Shown: positions 9,198-17,407 of the stretch, piece after piece
How the letters are laid out: every line of letters starts with the position of its first letter
How positions within the stretch are numbered: position 1 is the first letter of the stretch
Assembly (NCBI RefSeq): GCF_024704725.1
Contig: NZ_JALIQS010000005.1
Span: 248,001 to 312,000, forward strand
Length of the DNA: 64,000 nt
Direction of reading: 5' to 3'
DNA from: Shinella sp. CPCC 101442
GTDB taxonomy: Bacteria; Pseudomonadota; Alphaproteobacteria; Rhizobiales; Rhizobiaceae
Notes under the pieces: model-generated
What the model saw: only the letters and a program-made list of their open reading frames with translations
What the model was told of the DNA's origin: nothing
Databases searched by the model: none
Translations under genes and position numbers: made by a program

Positions 9198-11906
9198 ATG
9201 GCCGTTATTCATGGCACGAACTCTGCCGATACTCTTTACGGCACTAATGACGCTGATCGCATCATCGACCTCGATGGAAACGACATTGTGTACGCATTTG
9301 GAGGAGACGATATCCTCGAATCCGGCTTCGGCGCGGACTGGCTGGACGGCGGGGATGGAATTGATACCGTCGATTTCAGCAGGTACAGCTTCAGCGGCAA
9401 CATGATCGTCAATCTGGAAACGGGGTATGGCTACGGTGTCAACGCCGAGGGGGATCGCTACGTCAACATTGAAAATGTCATCAGCAGAAACAACGTTTAC
9501 GAGACCGAAACCATCGTCGGGAACAGCGTTGCCAATTCCATCTGGGGCCTTCGAGGCGACGACTTCATCGAAGGGCGCGGCGGTGACGACAAATTATACG
9601 GTGGAGAGCAGAACGACTGGCTGAATGGCGGCACAGGCAACGATTGGCTTTCGGGCGGCTCCGGCGCCGACTATCTGGAAGGAAGTTCGGGAACGGATAC
9701 CGCCGACTATTCCGATTCGACCGGCAAAGTGACGATCAGTCTCAGTGGCCATTATGGGGTCGGGGCCGAGGCAGAAGGCGACAGACTCTACAACATTGAA
9801 AACGTGATTGGCGGCGCCTATGGCGACATCTTGATCGGCAGCACGGCCGGCAATGTGTTGACTGGCGGCGGCGGTGCAGACTTCATCGCCGGGGGAGGTA
9901 GCGGCGACACGATGTACGGTGGCGATGGCATCGATACCGTCAGCTATCTCGATTCCCCATCCGGGGTGACCGTCATTTTCAACGGCACCGTGTCCGGGGG
10001 CGACGCCCAGGGTGATATCCTTTCCGGATTCGAAAACATAAGCGGCTCCCAATATGCCGACCTGCTTGCGGGAGATGCAGGCGCGAACGATCTGCGAGGC
10101 AACGGCGGCGCCGATGAGATCAAGGGAGCGGACGGGGCAGATTTTCTTGTGGGCGGTGCGGGCGTTGATCTCCTTCGCGGCGGCGCCGGTGACGACACCT
10201 ACATTTACGATAACGAGGATATTTTCGACGAGGGCTACCTCGGCTCTGGCGGTTATGACACGATCCAGGCGATCGCTTCCGTCGATATGAGCAATGCGGC
10301 CCGTTTCAAGGGGCAAATCGAAGTCCTGCGTTTGCTCGGTGTGACCAATCTCGATGGCACCGGCAACGGCGACGACAACACCATCTACGGCAATACAGGT
10401 GTCAATACGCTGACAGGCGGCGCGGGAAACGACTTTCTCGACGGAGGTGCGGGTGGCGATACGTTACGTGGCGGAAGTGGAAACGATACATATGTGATCG
10501 ACAGCCTGCTCGATCGTGTCAATGAATCGATAGTCGGCTCCAGCGGCATCGATACTGTGCAGGCAAATTTCGCCTTTTCGCTGGCGAACACGACGGTGAT
10601 TTCCGGAGCGGTGGAAAACCTGACATTGATCGGCTCGGCGAACATCAACGGTTCAGGCAACGCACTGAACAACGTGATTTATGGCAATTCCGGCATCAAT
10701 CTCCTGAGCGGCGGCGGGGGCAACGATTTTATTTCAGGCGGTGGGGGTGCGGATACGTTTAGAGGGGGAGCCGGCAACGATACCTACTATATCGACCTCA
10801 ACGATATCGTTGATGAAAGCATAGCGGGCTCCGGGGGCATCGATACGATCCAGATCGCCGCAACCTACGATCTCGCGTCACCATCGACGACCGTAAAAGG
10901 TACCATCGAGAATCTGATCCTGGCCGGCACAGGCAACTTCGATGGTCGGGGGTCTTCGCTCAACAACGTGATAACTGGCAACTCCGGTGCCAATACGTTG
11001 TACGGCCGGGCTGGCAATGACATTCTTGACGGTAAGTCGGGAGCCGATGTCATGTATGGAGGCACCGGCAACGATGCCTTTCACGTTTCTGTTGCCGAAG
11101 ATGTGGTCGTCGAAACCTCTGGTCAGGGGACGGACCGGATCTTGTCGGAAGTCGATTATGTGTTGGCCAGCGGCGTTTCTATCGAAGTTCTATCCACCAG
11201 GAGTTATGCCGGCACCGCGGCCATTGATTTGACGGGAAACGAGCTCGCTCAGCGGATCGTCGGCAATGCGGGAGCGAACATTCTGCTCGGCATGGGAGGG
11301 GCGGATATCTTGAACGGTGGCCTGGGCGCTGATCGGCTGGATGGCGGATCGGGAGCCGACACCGCTACGTATACCGATGCGGCCAAGGGTGTCACCGCAA
11401 ATCTCAAAAGCCCGTCCTCCAACACCAACGACGCGAAGGGTGACAGCTATTCTTCCATCGAGAACCTGATGGGAGGCCGTCACAACGATATTCTCGTCGG
11501 CAACGACGGGGCGAACACGGTTGCGGGCGGGAAGGGGGACGACCGGATTGCCGGCGGACTGGGCAAAGATGTCCTTGCCGGCAACTCGGGGGCCGATATT
11601 TTCGTGTTCAACACCAAGCTCGGCTCCACCAACATCGATACGATTGATGATTTTTCAGTGAAGGACGATACGATCTGGCTTGATGACGATATCTTCACCA
11701 AGGCAGGGAAGGCCGGCGACCTTTCTTCGGCCGCTTTCTATATCGGCACCAAAGCGCATGATGCCAGTGATCGGATCATTTACGATAGTTCAAGCGGCAA
11801 GCTCTGGTACGACGCCGATGGGACAGGGGCCATAAAGCCCATCCAATTCGCGTTGCTCGACGCGACCCTGAAAATGACGGCCACCGATTTCGACATCATC
11901 GCGTAA
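9198..11906 (+). CDS. RTX (hemolysin-type) calcium-binding repeat protein
   Basis: A 902-residue acidic, Gly/Asp-rich protein with many GGxGxDxLx nonapeptide repeats, such as GGTGNDWLSGGSGADYLEG, which bind calcium in parallel beta-rolls after secretion. There is no signal peptide. The C-terminus has the type I secretion style: FVFNTKLGSTNIDTIDDF, a D/I-rich patch, then a hydrophobic tail ending DFDIIA. No enzymatic, pore-forming or adhesin domain was recognised. ATG 9198 is preferred over ATG 9189 because the GGAAGG site directly abuts the latter. No secretion transporter adjoins the gene. It probably forms a unit with the upstream acyltransferase. Confidence 0.88.
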   Translation: MAVIHGTNSADTLYGTNDADRIIDLDGNDIVYAFGGDDILESGFGADWLDGGDGIDTVDFSRYSFSGNMIVNLETGYGYGVNAEGDRYVNIENVISRNNVYETETIVGNSVANSIWGLRGDDFIEGRGGDDKLYGGEQNDWLNGGTGNDWLSGGSGADYLEGSSGTDTADYSDSTGKVTISLSGHYGVGAEAEGDRLYNIENVIGGAYGDILIGSTAGNVLTGGGGADFIAGGGSGDTMYGGDGIDTVSYLDSPSGVTVIFNGTVSGGDAQGDILSGFENISGSQYADLLAGDAGANDLRGNGGADEIKGADGADFLVGGAGVDLLRGGAGDDTYIYDNEDIFDEGYLGSGGYDTIQAIASVDMSNAARFKGQIEVLRLLGVTNLDGTGNGDDNTIYGNTGVNTLTGGAGNDFLDGGAGGDTLRGGSGNDTYVIDSLLDRVNESIVGSSGIDTVQANFAFSLANTTVISGAVENLTLIGSANINGSGNALNNVIYGNSGINLLSGGGGNDFISGGGGADTFRGGAGNDTYYIDLNDIVDESIAGSGGIDTIQIAATYDLASPSTTVKGTIENLILAGTGNFDGRGSSLNNVITGNSGANTLYGRAGNDILDGKSGADVMYGGTGNDAFHVSVAEDVVVETSGQGTDRILSEVDYVLASGVSIEVLSTRSYAGTAAIDLTGNELAQRIVGNAGANILLGMGGADILNGGLGADRLDGGSGADTATYTDAAKGVTANLKSPSSNTNDAKGDSYSSIENLMGGRHNDILVGNDGANTVAGGKGDDRIAGGLGKDVLAGNSGADIFVFNTKLGSTNIDTIDDFSVKDDTIWLDDDIFTKAGKAGDLSSAAFYIGTKAHDASDRIIYDSSSGKLWYDADGTGAIKPIQFALLDATLKMTATDFDIIA
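10179..11350 (+). repeat. Four ~98-residue modules inside the RTX protein
   Basis: The pattern GG-x-G-(D/N)-D-(T/A) recurs at base 10179, 10470, 10764 and 11058, spacing 97, 98 and 98 codons. Each module has the RTX turn, then D-x-V-x-E-S, a GS/GxGGIDT(I/V)Q segment, GxxENLxLxG, and an NNxIxGNSGxNxL turn before the next RTX block. Module 4 is the most degenerate. This is a higher-order repeat above the nonapeptide level. Confidence 0.75.
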
Positions 11907-11978
11907 CTGACGCTAAAAAGCCTCCCGCCACCTGGAGTGATAGGGGGCGGCAGCGGGACAACGATCTGCCCCTGCTGT

Positions 11979-12034
11979 GCTCTCCCAATTGAGTGCTCCC
12001 TATCAAATGATAGGGAGCACTCAATTGGGAGAGC
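11979..12034. repeat. Perfect 27-bp inverted repeat with 2-base centre
   Basis: The arms are 11979-12005 and 12008-12034 with only AA between them, and every arm base pairs. The arms contain CAATTG and GAGTGCTCCCTATCA. It lies 73 bases after the RTX stop. It could act as a terminator hairpin, but no T-run follows immediately, and its perfection is unusual for a terminator. A protein-binding or recombination site is possible. Confidence 0.75.
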
Positions 12035-12369
12035 TTCCATTCTTGTCAATTGGCTATTCGGCAAAAGGCGGCGGGGATTTGTAGAGACCGGGCCGACAGC
12101 CCCGATCAGGAGGTTTGTTGGAGATGCTCGGTCCTGGTGGAAGGTTGAGTGACGGCAGTTCGTTTTCCGCTCTCGCCGCTCTAACTTCGCGGTAAGTGTC
12201 AGCCGGCGAAGACGTTGACCGGGAACACGTTTACAGCGGTGGATACGACGAGCGAGGGATGGAAGGCGTGGGTCGGGCGTGACCGCGAGATCATCCGCCA
12301 CCCGCGATGGATTCCAAAGGTAGCCGCGACTAGGGTCGTGTGACCTTCAACGAACTGAATTTCGCTTTG
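12035..12369. other. Intergenic region with no supported gene
   Basis: A 335-base gap lies between the inverted repeat and the convergent DUF1275 gene. Short open frames occur on both strands, but none shows a family signature, a good ribosome-binding site or sensible codon use. The second half may hold remnants of an older gene; nothing is called. Confidence 0.35.
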
Positions 12370-13053
12370 CTATCTGAGGTATAGCACGCTCAAGGCGATT
12401 AGCGGTGCGGCGAGCAGAGAGAATGTTGCGCTTCCAAAGTGCTGATATCCGATCACCCCGAAAACGCCTCCAATCGCAAAAGCAGCAACCGTGGCGAGAT
12501 GAAGACTTAAACGACGCAGGACCGTCGCCTTTTCGTTGGCCTCGCCGCTCGCAAGCATTGCAAGACCCACACCGATGTCGGTTGCCACGCCCGAGACATG
12601 GGTCGTTCTCACACGGCTGCCCGAGATCCTTGTCGAAGCGGCGTTTTGAATGCCCATGGTAAAGCTCAGGAGCCCTACGAGCACCGTACCATTCGACACC
12701 TCTGTCGTCCCGACGGAGGTTAGTCCGACGAGTACGAGGATTGCGGCTTCAACGATCAATGTCAGGGCGTAGATATTGCGACGCTGCCGCCTCCTGCCAA
12801 TCTCGATGAAGACGGAGGCGGTGAAAGCGCCGAATATGAACATCACGACGATCGTGAGAAAGCTGATCGCCACATCAAACTGGGAAACAGCCAAGAGTTC
12901 GGACGCCATCGAAATGTTGCCGGTCATATTGGCTGAAAAGAAGTGATAGGCCATGAAGCCTGCGCTGTTAACGCTGCCTGCCACGAGTGACAGAATGGAC
13001 GCCAGCATCACGTCTATCGCGTGGGTTCTGGTATCGCCTTCATGAACAAGCAT
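12370..13053 (-). CDS. DUF1275 (YoaK-type) membrane protein
   Basis: An integral membrane protein of 227 residues with about six hydrophobic segments. The first segment has the DUF1275 hallmark ILSLVAGSVNSAGFM followed by FSANMTGNIS. Later segments include SFTMGIQNAASTRISGSRVR and THVSGVATDIG, both typical of the family. The function is unknown. I chose the ATG at 13053 because it gives the usual family length; the frame stays open to a GTG at 13167, which would add 38 non-homologous residues. It stands alone, facing the RTX region. Confidence 0.8.
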   Translation of the reverse strand: MLVHEGDTRTHAIDVMLASILSLVAGSVNSAGFMAYHFFSANMTGNISMASELLAVSQFDVAISFLTIVVMFIFGAFTASVFIEIGRRRQRRNIYALTLIVEAAILVLVGLTSVGTTEVSNGTVLVGLLSFTMGIQNAASTRISGSRVRTTHVSGVATDIGVGLAMLASGEANEKATVLRRLSLHLATVAAFAIGGVFGVIGYQHFGSATFSLLAAPLIALSVLYLR

Positions 13054-13281
13054 ATGGGGTTCGCGTGCCTGAAAAAATTGCAACCATGATGATGTGCCGC
13101 CTAGTCGGTCCACGATGGACCGAGCTAGGGAGAGAGTCGAGAGCGACGGCAACACGCGCTTCGTCACGCCCGCGAGGCTATGACGGTCAGTGGTGAAGGC
13201 GGGCGAGGTGCGAATGTCTGGAGGGCCACGCGGATCTCAGTCGTTCAACTGAACCTCGACGCTGCAATCTTATTGTCGGCG

Positions 13282-13527
13282 TTATCCGCCCGCCAGCCTC
13301 GGCAGAAGATAGATTTCCGCTCCCGTTGGTAGTTCCTTCGACCATGTGTCGCGATAGATCGTCCCGTCTATCGCAACCGCAATCCCTCGATCCATCAGCG
13401 GCTCGAGCCCAGGGAACCGTTCGCTCAACCTCTTGAACAGTTCCCTGATGTCTTTTGCCTCGACCTCGACCTTGCTATTGCCCTCGGCCGCTGCGGCGAG
13501 GGCACCCCAGAGCGTCACCTCGACCAT
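13282..13527 (-). CDS. MoaD/ThiS-family sulfur-carrier protein
   Basis: An 81-residue ubiquitin-fold protein that starts MVEVTLWGAL and ends in the diglycine tail RLAGG, which is thiocarboxylated in sulfur transfer. MoaD proteins donate sulfur to molybdopterin. It is the last gene of the molybdenum hydroxylase operon, starting only 9 bases after the large-subunit stop, so it is probably dedicated to cofactor supply or maturation of that enzyme. A THUMP/ThiS-type carrier is the alternative. No MoaE lies nearby. Confidence 0.85.
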   Translation of the reverse strand: MVEVTLWGALAAAAEGNSKVEVEAKDIRELFKRLSERFPGLEPLMDRGIAVAIDGTIYRDTWSKELPTGAEIYLLPRLAGG

Positions 13528-13536
13528 CGGGCCTCC

Positions 13537-15789
13537 TTATGCTTCGAGCGCCGCCAGGATCCGCGGCGGCGACATGGGGATATGCTGCATCCGCACACCC
13601 ACCGCATTGGACACCGCATTGGCCACTGCCGCAAGCGGGGGGACGATAGAGGTTTCCCCGACGCCGCGAACCCCATAGGGATGGTTGGGATTGGGGATCT
13701 CCAGAATCTGCGTGTCTATCATGGGCAGATCCGAACATACGGGAATGCGGTAGTCGAGAAAGCCTGCATTCTGCAGCCGGCCATCCTTGCCGTAGATATA
13801 TTCTTCGTTGAGCGCCCAGCCGATGCCCTGCGCGGCACCGCCTTGGTATTGTCCCTCGACATAGGTCGGATGCACGGCTTTGCCGGCATCCTGCACCACG
13901 GTGTAGCGTAGGACCTTGGTGGCCCCGGTTTCGGGATCGACCTCGATATCGCAGATATGGGTCGCGAAGGACACGCCAGCGCCGTCGGCCACGATCTCAC
14001 TATGACCGGCAATCGGGCCGCCCGTGGTGCCCGATGATGCCGCGATCTCCTTCAGAGACAGATTTGGAAGGTTTCCGTGCGTCTCGCCCTTGGCGACGGC
14101 ATGGCCCTTTTCCCAGGTCACGTCGTCGACCGGGATATCCCACATCTGTGCCGCACGCGCGCGGAGGATTTTGATTGCGTTGCGAGCGGCGGAGATGGTG
14201 GCCATCGAGGACGAGAAGGTGCCGCGGCTGCCGTCCGTCATGTCATTGTAGCCGAGGCTTGACGTATCGGCGATCACCGCTCTGACCTGCGCGTAGTCGA
14301 TCCCGAGTTCCTCTGCGGCCACCAGCGAGAGCGACGCGCGCGAACCACCCACATCCACCGTGCCGACAGCAAGCGAGACGGTGCCATCCATTCCGATATT
14401 CAGATCGGTACATGTCTGGCCCCCGAAGTTGAACCAGAAGCCGCATGCCATGCCACGTCCCTGGTTCTTGCCGAGGGGTGCCTTCATGTGCGGGTGGTTT
14501 TTCACGGCTTCCAATGTCGGGCCAATGCCGATCGGGCCATAGACCGGACCGTAAGATGCCTTGGTCCCTTCCTGCGCGGCGTTCTTGATACGGAAGTCCA
14601 CGGCATCCATGCCGAGCTTCTTGGCAAGTTCATCGATGGCGCTTTCCACGGCAAACGCCGCCATCGGCGCCGAAGGCGCACGATACGCCGCAGTCTTCGG
14701 CCGGTTCACCAGCACTTCGTAGCCGACGGTCCTGACATTCTCGAGCTTGTAGCAGGCAAATGCGGTCATGGCGCCGACCTCGGCCCACGATCCGGCATAG
14801 GGACCGCACGAGTAGCGAAGCGTCGCATCGGCGGCGATGATCGTTCCGTCCTTCAGCGCGCCGATTTTCACGTCGATCGACGTGGCACTGGTCGGGCCTG
14901 TTGCACGAAATACCTCGTCACGCGTCATGACAAGCTTGACCGGCCTGCCGGCCTTGCGCGACAGCGCGAGCGCGACCGGTTCAGCCCACACATGGGTCTT
15001 GCCACCGAAACCGCCGCCGATTTCCGACGATGTCACGCGTAGCCTGGAGGCTTCCATACCGAGCAGTTGCGCACAATGCTGGCGATAGACGAAGTGGCCC
15101 TGCGTGCAGACCCACAGATCCGCCGTGCCGTCCGAACTGACATTGGCCACGCAGGCATGAGGTTCGATATAGCCCTGATGGGTCTGTTCGGTCTTGAAAG
15201 TCCGCTCGACCACGAAGTCGGCCCTTGCCATGCCGGCATCGACGTCGCCATGCCCGAACTGGCTGCGCATCGAAACGTTCGAAGCGCGATCGGGCTTCGG
15301 ATCGATGCCCGTCGTGATGATCGTTTCATTGATCAACGGAGCATCCGAGGCGAACGCCTGATCAACGTCGGTGACGTGCGGCAGGAGTTCATACTCGACT
15401 TCGATGAGCTTGAGCGCCTGCTTGGCGGTGCGTGCATCGATTGCCGCCACGGCGGCCACGGCGTGCCCGTCGTAGAGCGCCTTCCTGCGTGCCATGCAGT
15501 TATCGAGAATGTCATACATCGACGCATCGCCATTGGTGAGGTCGGGCAGGTCCGCCGCCGTCACCACGGCCTTTACGCCAGGAAGTTTCTCGGCCTTCGA
15601 CGTGTCGATCTTGCGAATGAGGGCGTGGGCGTGCGGGCTGCGCAGAATCCGTCCGATCAATTGGCCGGGCATATTGAAATCGGCACCGTAGCGCGCGCGG
15701 CCCGTCACCTTGTCGACGCCATCAGGCCGGATGGGGCGCGTGCCAACGGAGGAGAAACTGCGTGCCGCGTGGCTGGGATCAAAAGTCAT
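13537..15789 (-). CDS. Molybdenum hydroxylase large subunit (xanthine dehydrogenase family)
   Basis: Molybdopterin-binding catalytic subunit, 750 residues. The N-terminal a/b-hammerhead domain is followed by the Mo-binding part with GGGFGGKTHVWAEPVAL, AYRAPSAPM and, near the C-terminus, RGVGETSIVPPLAAVANAV. The Glu of GVGE is the expected catalytic base. These enzymes hydroxylate aromatic or heterocyclic rings with water-derived oxygen. The ATG at 15789 is preferred to 15795 for ribosome-binding-site spacing. It forms a complex with the 2Fe-2S and FAD subunits upstream. Context suggests a CoA-thioester substrate such as 2-furoyl-CoA, but xanthine, nicotinate or CO-type substrates cannot be excluded. 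Confidence 0.9.
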   Translation of the reverse strand: MTFDPSHAARSFSSVGTRPIRPDGVDKVTGRARYGADFNMPGQLIGRILRSPHAHALIRKIDTSKAEKLPGVKAVVTAADLPDLTNGDASMYDILDNCMARRKALYDGHAVAAVAAIDARTAKQALKLIEVEYELLPHVTDVDQAFASDAPLINETIITTGIDPKPDRASNVSMRSQFGHGDVDAGMARADFVVERTFKTEQTHQGYIEPHACVANVSSDGTADLWVCTQGHFVYRQHCAQLLGMEASRLRVTSSEIGGGFGGKTHVWAEPVALALSRKAGRPVKLVMTRDEVFRATGPTSATSIDVKIGALKDGTIIAADATLRYSCGPYAGSWAEVGAMTAFACYKLENVRTVGYEVLVNRPKTAAYRAPSAPMAAFAVESAIDELAKKLGMDAVDFRIKNAAQEGTKASYGPVYGPIGIGPTLEAVKNHPHMKAPLGKNQGRGMACGFWFNFGGQTCTDLNIGMDGTVSLAVGTVDVGGSRASLSLVAAEELGIDYAQVRAVIADTSSLGYNDMTDGSRGTFSSSMATISAARNAIKILRARAAQMWDIPVDDVTWEKGHAVAKGETHGNLPNLSLKEIAASSGTTGGPIAGHSEIVADGAGVSFATHICDIEVDPETGATKVLRYTVVQDAGKAVHPTYVEGQYQGGAAQGIGWALNEEYIYGKDGRLQNAGFLDYRIPVCSDLPMIDTQILEIPNPNHPYGVRGVGETSIVPPLAAVANAVSNAVGVRMQHIPMSPPRILAALEA

Positions 15790-15791
15790 GG

Positions 15792-16268
15792 TCATGCTCC
15801 TCTCATAACGCTGGCGGCGTCCTGAACGGCACGCACGATTTTGTCATAGCCGGTGCATCGACAGAGATTTCCGGCAAGGCCGAAGCGTATTTCCTCTTCG
15901 GTCGGATCCGGGTTCTTGGCCAGCAGATCCTTGGCCGCGATGAGAAAGCCGGGGGTACAGATGCCGCATTGCAAAGCGGCATGCTCGAGGAATTTCTGCT
16001 GTAACGGATGGAGCTTGTCGCCCTCTGCCATGCCCTCGACGGTGGCGACCTGACGGCCTTCCGCCTCTGCCCCAAGCACCAGGCAGGAACAGACCAGGCG
16101 GTCGTCGAGGATGATGCTGCAGGCGCCGCAGTCGCCCGTGCCGCACCCTTCCTTCACCCCCATGAGCCCCAGGCGTTCGCGCAGCACTTCAAGCAGCGTC
16201 TCGTCGGGGTGACAGAGGAACTCGGCGTGATCGCCATTGATTGTCGTCGAAACTGCTATGCCTGCCAT
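15792..16268 (-). CDS. Molybdenum hydroxylase 2Fe-2S subunit
   Basis: Small iron-sulfur subunit of 158 residues passing electrons from molybdopterin to FAD. The plant-ferredoxin-like cluster is in EGCGTGDCGACS with a fourth Cys in LVCSC. The second, helical cluster uses QCGICTPGF and NLCRCTGY. The start overlaps the FAD-subunit stop as TGATG, and the stop lies just before the large-subunit start, giving the order FAD, 2Fe-2S, Mo in one operon. Confidence 0.93.
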   Translation of the reverse strand: MAGIAVSTTINGDHAEFLCHPDETLLEVLRERLGLMGVKEGCGTGDCGACSIILDDRLVCSCLVLGAEAEGRQVATVEGMAEGDKLHPLQQKFLEHAALQCGICTPGFLIAAKDLLAKNPDPTEEEIRFGLAGNLCRCTGYDKIVRAVQDAASVMRGA

Positions 16269-17128
16269 CACTTTTGTCCTGCACGTTGATAGGCGGTCAG
16301 CGCGACCCGCTTGGCCAGCACGCCCGCGACTTTCCTTCGGAATTCCACAGTGCCTCGCTTGTCGTCTATCGGGCGACAGGCGCCGGAACAGACCTCGGCA
16401 AGGCGGTCCAACGTGCTGCCGTCGACGCGGGAGCCAACGAGAATATTGGCCGCCTCTTCGACCAGGAGCACCGTCGGCGCCGCGGCGCCGAGCGCGACGC
16501 GCGCCGACACGACGACGCCCCGATCATCGAGCGTGAGATTGACTGCGGCACTGACGACGGCGATGTCCATCTCTGTTCGCGGCGTGAACCGTTGATAGGC
16601 GTCGCCCGAATGTGGCTGGCGCTTGCCGAGCAGAATGGCTTCGATGATCTCGCCGGGCGCAAGTGATGTCCTGCCGGGACCGACTGGCACCATTTCGGCC
16701 GCGATCGTGCGGGAACCGGCCGGGCCTCTGATCACAGCCTTGGCGCCGGCCGCCGCCAGCGCGGGCACGCTGTCAGCTGCCGGGGACGCATTGCAGAGGT
16801 TTCCGACGATAGTACAGCGCCCCTGCACTTGCTTGGAGCCGATCAAGGTCGCTCCCTCGACAACACCCGGCCAAGCGTGCCGGAGGGCTGCATTCTCGCC
16901 CAGGACCGCGCACGGCACAGCGGCGCCGATGACGAAACCTTCGTCACTTTCGACGATGCGTCCCAGCGCGTCTATGGCTTTGATGTCGATGATAAGTTCA
17001 GGCTCGATAAAGCCGCCTTTCATCCTTACCAGCAAATCGCTTCCGCCGGCCAGGATCGCGGCCTTGCCTGACGCCTCAGCCAGCAGACCAACGGCATCCT
17101 CCAACGAACTTGGGCGAATATAGCGCAA
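16268..17128 (-). CDS. Molybdenum hydroxylase FAD-binding subunit
   Basis: Middle subunit of 286 residues. It starts at TTG 17128 (protein MRYIRPSSLEDAV), preceded by AAGGAG at 7 bases, and an upstream extension in the same frame has no family similarity. FAD-binding loops are seen as AILAGGSDLLVRMK near residue 30 and TLIGSKQVQGRCTIVGNLCN near residue 100. It accepts electrons from the 2Fe-2S subunit. As the first gene of the minus-strand operon it is divergent from the IclR gene, and the repeats between them are probably control sites. Confidence 0.9.
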   Translation of the reverse strand: MRYIRPSSLEDAVGLLAEASGKAAILAGGSDLLVRMKGGFIEPELIIDIKAIDALGRIVESDEGFVIGAAVPCAVLGENAALRHAWPGVVEGATLIGSKQVQGRCTIVGNLCNASPAADSVPALAAAGAKAVIRGPAGSRTIAAEMVPVGPGRTSLAPGEIIEAILLGKRQPHSGDAYQRFTPRTEMDIAVVSAAVNLTLDDRGVVVSARVALGAAAPTVLLVEEAANILVGSRVDGSTLDRLAEVCSGACRPIDDKRGTVEFRRKVAGVLAKRVALTAYQRAGQK

Positions 17129-17158
17129 AAGGATACTCCTTGTGATGAAGTCGGGTCG

Positions 17159-17216
17159 GATGCGAATGTCGCAACCCGCTATAACCGATGCTGCGACGAT
17201 ACGAATGTTGCAACCG
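17159..17216. promoter_or_regulatory. Two direct repeats in the divergent hydroxylase/IclR promoter region
   Basis: Bases 17159-17177 and 17198-17216 match at 16 of 19 positions, 39 bases apart. The core of the first is TGCGAATGTCGCA, an inverted repeat with 5-base arms; the second is a degenerate copy. Location between the divergent operon and the IclR gene suggests an IclR operator. This is inferred from position and pattern only. Confidence 0.45.
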
Positions 17217-17407
17217 CTCGACAACGCTATTGGATGCACTGGTTCGATACAAGCCGAGTCCTACATTCCCGATGAGCGACTGGTGTAAGTCCGATGAACA
17301 TGCGCAGTCTGGGCTAAACACCGGCGGGCTTGCCGATACCGGGGGGCCGGGTTACACGAGACGAGTTCTGCAATGCCGCCCCGTGGCGCGGTGAAGCGAT
17401 TGCCAAG

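Noticed and set aside
13054-13167. N-terminal extension of the DUF1275 protein to GTG 13167
   Set aside because: The added 38 residues have no hydrophobic or family pattern and no ribosome-binding site; the shorter form matches family length.
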